A stretch of 64,000 nucleotides of DNA from Panicum virgatum (GCF_016808335.1 NC_053139.1:33873954-33937953); one strand, 5' to 3'; shown: positions 32,862-45,060, counted from the first letter of the stretch. The notes: generated by a model not told the origin, from the sequence alone. Numbers and translations are program-made.

Positions 32862-34082
32862 ATGGCTTCCCGAAGCGTTACAAGGGCCTCCCGCATTCGG
32901 AACCCTGCAATCGCTGGTACGGGAGTGCAGCCTAATGGACAGAACCCTCCTCAGGAAGAACAGGAAGTGAGCCAGGACAGAGGAGAAAACCAAGTAGAAG
33001 GGCCACTGCCACCACCACCACCCCTCGAAGACCTGGTACAGATAATTCACAACCAGACCCTCATACTGGAAACACTAGCCAATGCCCTCGTTAACAAGCG
33101 ACCACGAGAGCAAACCATGAACGACAAGTTGACAGCTTTTTTGAGGACCAAGCCGCCCACCTTTGCCGGATCCAGCAACCCCTTGGATGCAGACGACTGG
33201 CTTCGTGTGATCCAGAGGAAGCTCGAGCCGTTTGAATGCCAAGATCGGGACAAAGTTCTTCTGGCAGCAAACCAACTCACCGGGACAGCCCTAGCCTGGT
33301 GGGAAAATTACTGTGCCGCTGCCGAAGACACCTCCACCATCACATGAAAAGAGTTTGTGAAAGAGTTCCGCCGATATCATATTCCCTCAGCTACCATGAA
33401 GCGCAAGGCGGATGAGCTCCGCGTACTACAGCAAGGAAGCATGTCGGTGGAAGAGTACACCTATCAGTTCACGGAGTTGGCCCGATATGCACCAGAAGAA
33501 GTGAATGATGATGAGAAGAAGCAGGACATGTTCAAGAAGGGATTAAACCTAGAACTCCGGACCTTGCTTACTCTGCAGATCTATCCGGACTTCAACACTC
33601 TGATGAACAAGGCCATTCTTACAGAAAGGGCCAAAATTGAAGAAAGGAAGGACAACAAGCGCAAATTTCTAGAAAGCAAGTCCCGCCAGCAGGATCGCTT
33701 CCGGAAACCAAGAAGCTTCAGCTACACTGCACCAAGATCCCTGGCCCCAATGCAGTATAGGGCTCAATCTCAGGTGACAGGCCCACAGGCCCCTAACACA
33801 CAGCTCAGGAGCCAGAACACTATGAGGGCCCCGCAGAGCAATGCAAGTCAAGTCACCACCAACAACAGCAATGCTAGGGTCTGTTTCAACTGTCGAGAGA
33901 CAGGGCATTTCATTGCTAACTGCCCATATGCCAAGAATAAGCCTGCTACATTAGCCTTCTCCAATACAGTGAATGGACCAAGGCCAGTTCTGTCAGGTGC
34001 CAACCGAGTGCCCATCCGCAACAACAACAACACCAACAACAACAGTCAGCAGATGAGGCAGCCCCAGCAGTCATTTGGATGA
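32862..34082 (+). pseudogene. gag of the composite Gypsy element, two stops
   Basis: ATG 32862 opens MASRSVTRASRIRNP. The gag domain spans about residues 85-250 (FLRTKPPTFAGSSNPLDADD, GTALAWWENYC, EEYTYQFTELARYAPEEVND). A basic linker and one CCHC knuckle, CFNCRETGHFIANC, near residue 345 follow, then an Asn/Gln-rich tail. A TGA at 33345-33347 lies where Trp is usual in this family, and a TGA at 34080-34082 ends the tail early. In the intact family gag forms the virus-like particle. Confidence 0.88.
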
Positions 34083-37000
34083 GCCTGCGTCAACCACATC
34101 AGCGCGCAGGAGGCTCAAGGAGCTCAGGGCATAGTGCTCGGTGAGTACCTAGTCAGCTCAGCTCTTGCAACAGTACTATTTGATTTTGGGGCATCACACT
34201 CGTTCATATCCTCGAGTTTTGTGGAAAAGCACAATATACCTACAGTACTACTAAAAACACCCCTATTAACCCGGACGCCTGGAGGTGACATCAAGTGTCA
34301 ACTAGGTTGTCTACGGGTAAGGATCAATTTAAGTGGGGTAGAATTTTTAGCAGACTTAGTAGTACTTAAGTCTAAGGGAATAGACGTGATCCTTAGAATG
34401 GACTGGTTAAGCCGACACAATGGTCTCATAGGTTGTACTGACAAAGTAGTACACCTAACAAACCCAGAAGGGGTACGAGTGACCTGCCACACCCGGGAAA
34501 GTGGATCAGACCCAATGGTGTTTAGCATGGAAGCCAAGTCCTTGGAAGAAGTCCTATTAATAAACGAATACCCGGATGTTTTCCCTGAAGAACTCCCTGG
34601 AATGCCACCAGATAGGGATATAGAGTTTATCATCGACCTTGTCCCTGGAACCGCCCCTATAGCCAAGAGACCCTATAGCATGGCAGCTTCTGAATTTGTG
34701 GAATTAAAGAAGCAGCTAGAAGAACTACAATGAATTGGCTTCATCAGACCAAGCTCGTCGCCTTGGGGAGCCCCAGTCCTGTTTGTCAAGAAGAAGGATG
34801 GGAGTATGAGGTTGTGTGTAGATTACCGGGCGCTGAACGAAGTTACCATCAAGAATAAGTGCCCCCTCCCTTGGATTGATGACCTTTTCGATCAATTAAA
34901 AGGATCCAAGTACTTCTCCAAGATCGATCTAAGGTCAGGATATTTTCAGCTTAAGATTAGAGAAAGCGACATCCCAAAGACAGCCTTTGTCACCCAATAC
35001 GGACAGTTTGAGTTCACCGTAATGTCTTTTGGACTCACCAATGCACCTGCTTATTTCATGAACCTCATGAACAAGGTGTTTATAGATGAGTTAGATAAGT
35101 TTATCGTAGTCTTCATCGATGACATACTTATTTACTCGAAGAGTGTTCAGGAGCACGAGCAACATCTGAGAGTAGTTTTGGAAAAATTGAGAGTACATAG
35201 GCTATATGCCAAATTCAGCAAATGTGAATTCTGGCTAGAGAAAGTAGCTTTCCTTGGTCATATTCTGACCGCGGAAGGAGTAGCAGTGGACCTCGAGAAG
35301 GTCGAAACAGTTTCCAACTGGCAGCAACCGACCAATGTTAGTGAAATAAGAAGTTTTCTCGGATTAGCTGGGTATTATCGGAGATTCATTGAAGGATTTT
35401 CCAAGATAGCCCGGCCCATGACAGAGCTGCTCAAGAAGGAGAAGAAATTCACCTGGATAGAGTCATGTGAGAGAAGTTTTCAAGAATTGAAGAATAAGTT
35501 GACGACCGCCCCAGTGCTGACCCTACCGGATATTCACCAGGATTTTGTCATCTATTGTGATGCATCCCGACAAGGATTGGGTTGTGTGCTGATGCAAGAC
35601 GGGAAAGTTGTTGCATACACTTCCCGCCAACTCAGGCCTCATGAGCAGAATTATCCAACCCATGATTTGGAATTTGCAGCCGTAGTGCATGCCCTTAAGA
35701 TTTGGAGACATTATTTGATTGGGAATAAGTGTGAGATTTACACCGACCACAAGAGTTTGAAGTATATCTTCACCCAGCCAGATTTGAATTTGAGGCAAAG
35801 AAGGTGGTTAGAACTGGTCAAGGATTATAATGTGGAAATCCATTACCACCCTGGCAAGGCTAATGTGGTAGCCGATGCCTTAAGCCAGAAATCCCATGGA
35901 CCCAAGGATGATCATCTGCGAGAGGAAATGGCACGATTGAATGTGCACATTGTGCCTCGAGGCTCCAGCCATATGCTGAACGTCCAATCCGCACTAGAGG
36001 ACAGAATCAGAAAGGCCCAAAGTTCGGATAAGGACTTAATGAAGATCCACAAACATACTGGAGAAAACAAAGCACCGGATTTTCGAGTAGTTGACAAGGG
36101 AACTCTATGGTATAAAAATAGAATTTGTGTGCCCCAAAAAGGAGACTTCCGGCAAATAATCAAGGATGAAGCCCATAACTCGGCGTACTCCATCCACCCA
36201 GGATCCACCAAGATGTATATAGACTTAAGACAAAAATATTGGTGGAATGGAATGAAGGCGGATATTGCACGGTTTGTCGCCCATTGCGATACTTGTCAAA
36301 GGATCAAGGCCGAACATTAGAGGCCAGCAGGATTGTTGCAACCCCTACCCATCCCGGTCTGGAAATGGGATGAGATAGGAATGGACTTTGTAGTAGGACT
36401 GCCTAGAACACAGAAGGGACATGACTCCATATGGTTAATAGTGGACCGACTTACTAAATCGGCCCATTTCATACCTGTACGGACAAATTATGGTGGAGAA
36501 AAGCTAGCAACGCTTTATGTGGAAAACATAGTAAAGTTACATGGTGTGCCTAGCAGAATTGTTTCAGATAGAGGGACCCAATTCACCTCTAGGTTTTGGA
36601 AAAGTTTGCATAAAGCCATGGGCACCAAGTTGGATTTTAGCTCCCCCTATCACCCACAAATGGATGGCCAGACAGAAAGGGTGAATCAGATCATGGAGGA
36701 TATGTTGAGAGCATGTGCCCTTACCTATGGCAAGGATTGGGAGCAAAGTTTACCCTATGCCGAGTTTTCATACAACAACGGTTACCAAGCAAGCTTGGGC
36801 ATGTCACCGTTCGAAGCTCTCTACGGGAGAAAATGCAGAACTCCCCTAATGTGATCAGAAGTTGGAGAATGTGCCCTAGTCGGACCCGCACTCATAAAGG
36901 AAGCAGAAGAAAGAGTTGCCGAGATTAGAGAAAAGCTGAAAGCAGCCCAGTCTCGGCAGAAGAGCTACGCAGACAAGAAAAGACGGGAAATAAGTTTCAA

Positions 37001-37538
37001 CCCAGGAGATTTCGTTTATCTCAAGGTTTCACCCATTCGAGGAACCCGAAGGTTTCAGGTACAAGGAAAGTTGGCCCCTCGGTATATTGGACCATACCGA
37101 GTTCTGAAGAAAGTCGGAGCCGTAGCATACCAACTGGAGTTACCAGAAGGAATGTCGGATATACACCCAGTGTTCCATGTGTCCCATCTAAGGAGATGCT
37201 TAAGAGTACCAGACAAGGAGCATGTGCCGGAAGAAGAGATAGATCTACAAACAGACCTTCGGTACCAAGAAATACCTGTCAGGATTTTGGACACTGTCAC
37301 TAGGAGGACAAGAAACTCCAAGGTACGGATTTGTAGAGTTCAGTGGAGCAGACATGGAGTGGAAGAAGCTACGTGGGAACGCGAAGACGCTCTGAAGAAG
37401 GAGTTTCCCCATCTGTTTAGGGACCAGCCGAATCTCGAGGATGAGATTCATTTTAAGTGGGGTAGGTTTGTGACATCCCGAAAAATTTACCAGATAAACC
37501 ACTCGCTAAATTATTTTCAAAATTATTTTCACCGTTGA
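34083..37538 (+). pseudogene. pol of the composite Gypsy element (PR-RT-RH-INT-chromodomain-like), three stops
   Basis: Protease: VLFDFGASHSFISSSF near 34170-34220. [22 protein letters not shown], then the catalytic FIDD in [15 protein letters not shown] (near 35103-35150). RNase [16 protein letters not shown] and [11 protein letters not shown]. Integrase: [10 protein letters not shown]...CDTCQRIK zinc finger (36172-36310), then D, D and E in GMDFVVGLP, IVSDRGTQF and QTERVNQI. The C-terminal tail includes LAPRYIGPYRVLKKVG and a chromodomain-like VQWSRHGVEEATWE. Stops are TGA 34731-34733, TAG 36318-36320 and TGA 36852-36854. The frame runs about 70 bp into the 3' LTR. Confidence 0.9.
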
Positions 37539-39228
37539 GCTCAGTAACCCTAAACCCTAATCAGAATTTTCCGCCGTCCCAACACCTGAGCTCATTCAAC
37601 GTTCTGTCTTTTCTCGTCGTCGTCCCGTCCCGCGCCGCTCGGCAGCTTGTCGCCCATGCGTGACCGCCCGCCGCGATCGGTGCCGGCGCGAATCTTTTCC
37701 TCTCTCTCTTTTATCTCTCCCCCTTTTTCCTTTTTCCCCTTTTCATTTTTCCATTTTTTTCTTTTCTTTTTCTTTCTCCTCCTTCCTCCCTTCTCCTTCT
37801 CCCTCCTTCTGCTCTGTCCCGCACGCACAGCCCGGCCCGGCTTACCCTCTTCCCTCCCGCGTGCTGCAGAGTGGCACGCTCGCCGCGCCGGCCTTGGCCT
37901 GCCCGGGCATGCGCACGCACGCGGCACCGAACCGCGACGCCGCAGCCTCCCTCGGCTCACGCTCGCCGCACCCCGACGCGCCGAGCCGCCCACACCGCAC
38001 CCGCTCGCCCGCGCGCGCACGCCCATGCCCACGCACTCCACGCACACGCGTCCACCGCGTGGCCACACCGCCCGCCGCTCTGCTCGTCGCTGCCCTGCTC
38101 TGCTTCCTGGCCAGCGCCGGCGCACGCACGCGCACGCGCTCGCCAGTAGCGCTGCGCCTCGCCGCTTGCGCCCGGCCCCGCCACGCGGAGCGAGCTGCGC
38201 GCGCTGCTCCCCTGCCCTGTCCACGCGCGCGCACTTGGGCCACGCACCACACCACACCACGCCGCGCCGTACGGCACAGCAACGCCGCCTGGGCGCTCGC
38301 GCACACGGCGAGCACAGCTCGCGCCCCCCCTCCTCCACTTGTTCGACGACGACCTCGACGCCCATGCCACCGCCGCACACCGCGTCGCGACACGAGCAGC
38401 TGGCTGAACGCCATTAAAGCGCCCCGCCGAACCCGTCTGACCGCCACCGACACGGCCCTCCCCTCCACCACCTCGCCACCGCCATTCCTCGGCTATAAAA
38501 GGGGTCCTCGGCGTCGCCATCGCCCCACAACCCCGGCCGCCACCACCAGCGCCCTCCCAGCCGCCATCGCCATCGCTGCCCGCTGCCGTGGACCGACCTC
38601 CTCGCTGCGCCCCGGCAGAAATCGAGGTGGGGAATCAAACCCCCTCACTCTACTCTCCCTTTTCCCCTCCTCCCCGGCCGCTCCCGTGCCCTGGGCCGCC
38701 GGCGCTAGGAGCGCCGCCCCCCTCCCCTACCCCTCCTCTGTTCCTGGCGAGAGGAGGAAGAAAGGGGGCGATTTTGCCCCCAGCCCCCTCCTTTTCTGCC
38801 TATTTAGTAAAGAGTCCCCCTCTCTTTAATCATTTTGCAAAGAAAACCCTCTCTTTTAATTTATTAGAAAATTAGTCCCTCCACCCTATAAAATAATTCC
38901 AGAAAGGCCCCTACCCCTTTCCATAGTAGTCCAGATGTTTCCAAAATTATAATCAAGCCCCTGCCTTCTCGAGAATAATTACATCTTGGTCCCTGACTCC
39001 TTGTTTAACCCCTAAACATCGTTGTAACCTATCATTTCATGCGCCAAACAATCTCCGATCGACCTGAGATTTTACCACAAATTTCATAACATAGTTTTGG
39101 CCATGCCATTAGAAAACCGTCCAAAAATATTACTCATATCTCCATACCTTATTTGTTTCCGAATCGAGCTCAATGATAAAGCTTTTATTTCTTTTTCTTG
39201 ATTGTGTGCTTGTTTGTATACGTCGTAG

Positions 39229-39357
39229 ATCATGGTGTGAACGAAGGAGAGCCTGTCGACGAGCAGTACTGCGAGCAAGCGAACGAGGACCAGTTCTGCG
39301 ACCCCGAGCCCGAAGGACAGCACTTCGATCAGGACTTCCCGGAAGGCTTTGAAGACG
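39229..39357 (+). other. 129-bp exon-like segment A in 3' LTR
   Basis: Same as 19746-19874, with a better GC-type donor (GACG|GCAAGT). The few differences from the 5' copy leave the frame open. Confidence 0.5.
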
Positions 39358-40435
39358 GCAAGTTCAATCCCGCTATTTGATGCATGCTTTTGTCCTAGTT
39401 TTTATAAACACAACCTATTGGCCTGTTTTAGAAAATTGCATATGTTTTGCCTGCTGAAAACACGATTGGATAGCCACCCCTTGATTTGTTATAACCATTC
39501 CTTGACCACCTAGATTAATGTCTGAATGTGTTGTTTAGACGTTAATCACTGCTAGAACGCTTAGGACCTTATACACAATACAACTTGTTTTATAAAGAAA
39601 ATGTGTGCGTGTGTGGGAAGGGAGAAATGTGGAATTTCGAAAGATAAGTTTAGACGGGATGGATGGCATTTCTGTGTGACTTGCCGATTGGTGTGTTTGT
39701 GCCTGTGTGGCAGAGCAAGGAAGGGAGATATCCATCTTGTCACAATTAAAGACCGAGTTGGTGTGTCATCTCACCTAACTCCACTATCATGCAAACCACT
39801 CGACCGTTGAATGGGCAACGGCTTAGCATAAACCCCACTAGTTAGTCTGATAGCAATCAGGAGAGCTGAGAGTAACGGGTGATCAAGGAGAAGGGGTTAG
39901 CTCTGTGTGACTTATGCCCCGGTTACAACCTCTGTGATAGGTCAATGACCCCTTGGTACATCCCGTGATGGCTAGTCAGGTCTAGCTAAGGTGGGTAATG
40001 GCTTTGTTGGGATCTGCACCGACACTAAGGTGAAAAAGTTGCGGTACCCCGCTTGTGGGTAAAGTTGCACACCTCTGTAGAGTTAAAACCTATTCGAATA
40101 GCCGTGCCCACGGTACTGGGCGAGTTACGGTGTGGTCACATAACTAGTGTTTATCTTGGGATGGGTTGGCGTGAGTTGTTTTGGAAATGTGTCCGGCAGT
40201 TGTGCCGTGTGCTACGGCGGATGAGGAGTCCGGTAGCAGCTTAAAATTTGGGTCCTGTGTGGGCCAACATCAAGTGTTATTTGGTACAGAGAAAACTTGC
40301 TTTGAAAATCCTTTCTTTCAAATGAACCCATGCATAAAAGGTTGCTTTCCGCAAATTAAACCCTAGCGTTATCCTTGATTTACCCTGTATATTATATTCT
40401 GTTTATACCCCCTCCGTGGGTGTGGTTGGACTTGC

Positions 40436-40512
40436 TGAGTACGTTTGTACTCACCCCATTCTTAATTTTTACAGAGGAAGATCCAGACTTCGTTCCCGAA
40501 GACGTCGAGTAG
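40436..40512 (+). other. Hairpin and exon-like segment B in 3' LTR
   Basis: TGAGTACGTTTGTACTCA (40436-40453) is a perfect 7-bp stem hairpin. The acceptor TTTTTACAG ends at 40474, and the open segment ends at TAG 40510-40512 (VPEDVE-stop). Confidence 0.45.
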
Positions 40513-40615
40513 GGTACCATCCTGCACCCAGCCTTGCCTGTGGATAGGGTCACCCGCAGGAAGTTCCGTATGACGCAAGACTCTGATGACCCCCTCTTCG
40601 TAGTTAATGTAGTTG

Positions 40616-41060
40616 CACTACTAGAAAACAAGCCAAAGGTCCAGGCCAAACGTACCAGCTGCTGTTGCAACCGGTACTAATGCCACGCATCAGTACCGGC
40701 TGCAAAAGCAGCTAGTACCTTTGGCCAGCGGCGATCAAAGGTAAGGTGTTTGGTACCGGGTTAAAGCATCACCCGGTACCAAAACTTCAATATAGGAACC
40801 GGTTAGTGCCACCAACCGGTACCAAAAGCACAAGGAGGAATAGGTACCGGTTGGTGGAACCAACCGGTGCCTAAAGGGTGGACAATGGCACCGGATTTTG
40901 CCATGGCCCGGTGCCGCCACGTGCCCACAACAAAGGCACCGGTTAGTAACTTCAACCGGTGCCTATGCCTTTTGTTTGGCACCGGTTGTTGAGCACCAAC
41001 CGGTGCCTTTCAGCCACGCCTATAAATACCACAACCCCTCCCCCCTCCAAGCTGCCGTGA
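40616..41060. repeat. 5' subterminal repeat region of the CACTA
   Basis: At least ten copies of ACCGGTTGGTG/CACCAACCGGT-type palindromic motifs in both orientations, typical TnpA-binding sites. A CTATAAATACC box at 41020-41030 may start the transposase transcript. Confidence 0.85.
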
Positions 41061-41318
41061 ACTCACTATTCATGGCAGCTGAGTGAGGGGAGGGGAGGCG
41101 AATTTTTGTTTTTTTTCAAAAAAGGTTAGTTATTTTTCTCCATAACTTAGCAATTGGTTTTTAGAAGTAGTTATCATTTAATTTATTTGATAAGTGAATA
41201 GTATCTATTTATTATAGTTATAAGCATTATCAATTATATATTTGAATTCAAATTTATTATAGTATGAATGTACTATTTGTACACTACAATGATGTATATA
41301 AATGTATTGTGGACCTAG

Positions 41319-41912
41319 ATGAGTCGGCAATGGATGTACATGGCCGATCAGCGTTCAAAGGAGTTCATTGATGGCGTGCATGAATTCATAGAAGCGACCG
41401 AGAAACACAAGTATGGCGGTTTCGTTCGTTGTCCATGCAAATTCTGTAAGAATGAGAAGGATTACTCATCATCAAGATCCATCCATAGTCACTTGTTCAA
41501 TAGTGGTTTCATGCCGAACTACTATGTTTGGACCAAGCATGGCGAAAGAGGAATTGAGCTGGATAATAATGTAGAAGAAGAGGACAGGATTCGTGACTTT
41601 GCAGCCAATTATAATTCCTTTTTCAACGACACTGCAATGGGTGAGCCTGAAGAAGATACTGAAGGAAACGTTGTAGAAGATGATCTTGGTCAGATGCTGC
41701 GCGAAGCTGAGGAAGGTTGCGAAACAGAAAAGGAATCGAGAGATCTGAAGCGTATGTTGGAGGACTACAGAACATTGTTGTACCCTGATTGCAAACAAGA
41801 CCAAAAGAAGTTGGGTACCACATTGGAATTATTGCAATGGAAGGCATCAAATGGTTTGTCTGACAAGGGATTCGAGGAGTTGCTGAAACTTATAAAAAAA
41901 CTTACTCCCTGA
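41319..41912 (+). pseudogene. CACTA transposase N-terminal part (transposase-associated domain)
   Basis: ATG 41319 opens MSRQWMYMADQRSKEFIDGV. The zinc-binding transposase-associated domain follows (FVRCPCKFCKN, SIHSHLFNSGFMPNYYVW, about residues 35-75). An acidic linker and the GTTLELLQWKASNGLSDKGF segment come next. The frame ends at TGA 41910-41912, because a one-base indel at an A7 run (about 41893-41899) separates it from the tnp2 body, which starts about 10 bp later in another frame. Confidence 0.85.
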
Positions 41913-41922
41913 GGGTAACACC

Positions 41923-44385
41923 TTGCCGGAGACAACATACGAGGCAAAAAAAGTTGTTTGTCCTTTAGGATTAAAGGCACAGAAGATACATGCTTGTCCT
42001 AATGACTGCATCCTATATCGAGGTGAGTGTGAAAATTTGGATTCATGCCCTGTATGCAACGCATGCCGGTATAAGATCCCTCGAGATGATCCAGGCGACG
42101 TTGAGGGGATGCGTGTCAAGAAGAGGGTGCCTGCCAAGGTGATGTGGTATTTTCCTCTAATACCACGTCTGAAACGTTTGTTCATGAACAAAACGAATGC
42201 TAAATTGATGCGATGGCACAAAGAAGAACGTAAGCAAGACAATATGTTGAGACACCGCGCTGATGGGTCGCAGTGGAGAAAAGTGGACAAAACATTCCCA
42301 ACATTTGCAAATGAAGCGAGCAATATAAGGTTCGGCCTAAGTACGGATGGCATGAATCCTTTCGGTGAGCAGAGCAGCGGTCATAGTATCTGGCCTGTAA
42401 CACTCTGTATATACAACCTTCCTCCCTGGTTGTGTATGAAGCGGAAATTCATTATGATGCCGGTGCTTATCCCCGGCCTGAAGCAACCCGGTAACGATAT
42501 AGATGTGTATCTGAAACCACTGCTTGAGGATCTTCTATTGTTGTGGAAAGATGAGGGTGTTCGTATGTGGGATGCGCACGCAGAGGATCATTTTAACCTG
42601 CGTGCATTGCTTTTTGTAACCACCAACGATTGGCCAGCACTAAGTAACCTCTCCGGACAATCCAATAAGGGTTATAGGGCATCCACCCATTGTTTAGAAG
42701 AAACCGACAGCATGTACCTCAAGCACTGTAGGAAGATCGTGTATATGGGTCATCGTCGATTTCTTCCGATCAAGCACCCATTAAGGAGGAGGCATGCTCA
42801 CTACGATGGAAAGGCAGATCATCGTACCAAGCCTAGGCACCGTTGTGGGAAAATGGTGTTTGAAATGGTCAAAGATATAAAAGTAGTATTCGGAAAAGGA
42901 CCCAACAGCAAATCAGTGCAGAGTGATGATGGACGTGCACCTATGTGGAAGAAGAAGAGTATTTTTTGGGAGTTACCTTATTGGGAAGTCTTAGACGTCC
43001 GCCACGCAATTGATGTGATGCACCTAACAAAAAATCTTTGTGTGAACCTTCTAGGTTTCCTTGGTGTCTACGGTAAGGCAAAGGATACATTGGAAGCGCG
43101 GCAAGATCTTCAACGTATGAAACAACGGGCCGCCTTACATCCAGAAAAAAGGGATAAAGGACGTCATTATCTAGGTCCTACGTGCTACACTCTTAGTAAG
43201 GAAGAGAAGCAAAGTATGTTCGACTGTTTGAACAGTATCAAGGTCCCATCAGGCTACTCTTCAAATATAAAGAGGCTACTGAACTTGAAAGAGAAGAAAT
43301 TCGCACACGTAAAGTCCCATGACTGTCACGTGTTGATGACGCAATTGATTCCAATTGCACTTAGAGGTATTCTACCAGCTAATGTTCGAGCAACAATCAT
43401 AAAGCTATGCGCATTTCTCATCACAATTTCTCAGAAGGCAATTGATCCATCGAGTTTAAGCAGGCTACAAGAGGATGTTGTCCAAAGTTTAGTCAGTCTT
43501 GAAATGATATTTCCTCCATCATTCTTCAATATTATGACGCATCTTCTAGTTCACCTGGTCAAAGAGATTGGTATTCTCGGTCCTGTTTTCCTTCATAATA
43601 TGTTCCCTTTTGAACGATACTTTGCAGTACTAAAGAAATACGTTCGTAATCGGGCTCGTCCAGAAGGAAGCATTGCGAAGGGTTACGTCACAGAGGAGGT
43701 CATTGAATTTTGTGTTGACTATGTGGAAGAACTCTGCCCAATTGGGATTCCAGTATCACGTCATGAGGGGCGGCTGATTGGAAAGGGCACACTTGGAAGA
43801 AAATCAGTAAATGCCACAAATCATGCCACGTTGAGCAAAGCACATCTCACAGTTCTGCAACAATCAGCCTTGGTGGCTCCATACATGGAGGAGCACATGC
43901 AAATTGTGCGAAGTATATACCCTTTGAAGTCTGAGACATGGATTACAAAACATCATAACGATACATTCGCCACCTGGTTGCAGAAGGAAGTCATGGCCAA
44001 CGATCAAATTCATGAGCAGCTAGCTTGGCTGGCCAGGGGTCCGGCAAATTCAATCCTGATGTACCAAGGATATGAAATTAATGGTTACACATTTTATACA
44101 AGAGCCCAAGATAACAAGAGCACCAATCAAAATAGTGGTGTCCGTATAGATGCCACCGACTCTAGTGGCCAAACGAACTCATGTTTTGGTTACATTGAAG
44201 AGATCTGGGAACTCGACTATGGGCCATTGAAGATACCTCTATTTTGTTGTCAATGGGTTAAACTCACAGGAAAAGGTGTCGATATCGACGAGTACGGAAT
44301 GACAACGGTAGACCTCAAAGAGCTTGGCTATCGAGACGAACCATTCGTCCTAGCTAAAGATGTCACTCAAGTTTTCTATGTGTAG
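41923..44385 (+). CDS. CACTA TnpD/tnp2-type transposase body
   Basis: An uninterrupted 820-codon frame. A Cys-rich head (HACPNDCILYRGE, CPVCNACRY, residues 24-50) is followed by the tnp2 catalytic domain: IRFGLSTDGMNPFGEQSSGH (135-154), IPGLKQPGNDIDVYLKPLLE (183-202) and DVRHAIDVMHLTKNLCVNLL further on. The DUF4218-type part follows (GPVFLHNMFPFERYFAVLKK), then the DUF4216-type part (FGYIEEIWELDYGPLKIPLF). In CACTA elements this protein cuts the ends for excision. The frame lacks its own ATG because the real start is upstream across a frameshift. A TAG at 44383-44385 is followed in frame by a typical C-terminal tail. Confidence 0.88.
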   Translation: MPETTYEAKKVVCPLGLKAQKIHACPNDCILYRGECENLDSCPVCNACRYKIPRDDPGDVEGMRVKKRVPAKVMWYFPLIPRLKRLFMNKTNAKLMRWHKEERKQDNMLRHRADGSQWRKVDKTFPTFANEASNIRFGLSTDGMNPFGEQSSGHSIWPVTLCIYNLPPWLCMKRKFIMMPVLIPGLKQPGNDIDVYLKPLLEDLLLLWKDEGVRMWDAHAEDHFNLRALLFVTTNDWPALSNLSGQSNKGYRASTHCLEETDSMYLKHCRKIVYMGHRRFLPIKHPLRRRHAHYDGKADHRTKPRHRCGKMVFEMVKDIKVVFGKGPNSKSVQSDDGRAPMWKKKSIFWELPYWEVLDVRHAIDVMHLTKNLCVNLLGFLGVYGKAKDTLEARQDLQRMKQRAALHPEKRDKGRHYLGPTCYTLSKEEKQSMFDCLNSIKVPSGYSSNIKRLLNLKEKKFAHVKSHDCHVLMTQLIPIALRGILPANVRATIIKLCAFLITISQKAIDPSSLSRLQEDVVQSLVSLEMIFPPSFFNIMTHLLVHLVKEIGILGPVFLHNMFPFERYFAVLKKYVRNRARPEGSIAKGYVTEEVIEFCVDYVEELCPIGIPVSRHEGRLIGKGTLGRKSVNATNHATLSKAHLTVLQQSALVAPYMEEHMQIVRSIYPLKSETWITKHHNDTFATWLQKEVMANDQIHEQLAWLARGPANSILMYQGYEINGYTFYTRAQDNKSTNQNSGVRIDATDSSGQTNSCFGYIEEIWELDYGPLKIPLFCCQWVKLTGKGVDIDEYGMTTVDLKELGYRDEPFVLAKDVTQVFYV

Positions 44386-44676
44386 GACATGTCTAGCAAA
44401 ACGAGAAAGGACAAGTCTAGGAATAAATCAAGTTTTGTAGGTGCCAGAGATGAGGCAAAGCGCCATATTGTTCTGGCAGGAAAAAGAAAAATTGTGGGAG
44501 TCGACGATGTCACAGATGAAGAAGAATACAATAAGGTTGAAGATATGACTCCGTTCGCAGTGGAGGTTGACACAAGTATTCTTTTAGCCGAAGAGGAGGC
44601 TCCGTACGCACGTCATGATCATAATGAAGGGACGATTGTAAAGCGAACCATCGTTAATATTCCCTTAGTTGAATGA
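44386..44676 (+). pseudogene. C-terminal tail of the CACTA transposase after a TAG
   Basis: Same frame as the transposase. It is Lys-rich, then acidic (SKTRKDKSRNKSS, DDVTDEEEYNKVED), ending APYARHDHNEGTIVKR and a stop at 44674-44676. This tail is usual in grass tnp2 proteins, so the TAG is probably a mutation. Confidence 0.6.
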
Positions 44677-44689
44677 TTATGTCTTGCAA

Positions 44690-45060
44690 TATTTTCTGTG
44701 AACATTATTAGATTTCTTATGCAATTATTTGATTTATTATGCAATTAAAATAATTAGTTATGCACCTAAATGATTTATTATGTAGTAATTAAAATTATTG
44801 TACATTTAAATGATTTATTATTGTGCAAATAATTAGTTGAATGATTTACTAGGCAGTTAATAAATTTATTGAGCAAATATTAAATTTATTAGACAATTAT
44901 TTTAACTATTAGACAATTATTTAAATTATTAGATAATTATCTGATTTTCTAGGCAATTATCAGATTTATTATGCAAATATCAGATTTATTACGAATTATG
45001 AGGCAATTAATAGATTTACAAGAGAAAAAGAAAGGGGAAAAGAAAAGATAACCTTTGGTA
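44690..45060. repeat. Degenerate AT-rich repeats after the transposase
   Basis: Imperfect units such as TGATTTATTATGCAATTA and GCAATTATCAGATTTATTA recur with a spacing of about 20-40 bp. They resemble the building block of the regular 60-bp array that follows. Confidence 0.7.

Noticed and set aside
41472..42403. Minus-strand frames within the transposase gene
   Set aside because: They are shadows of the strong plus-strand tnp2 reading frame.
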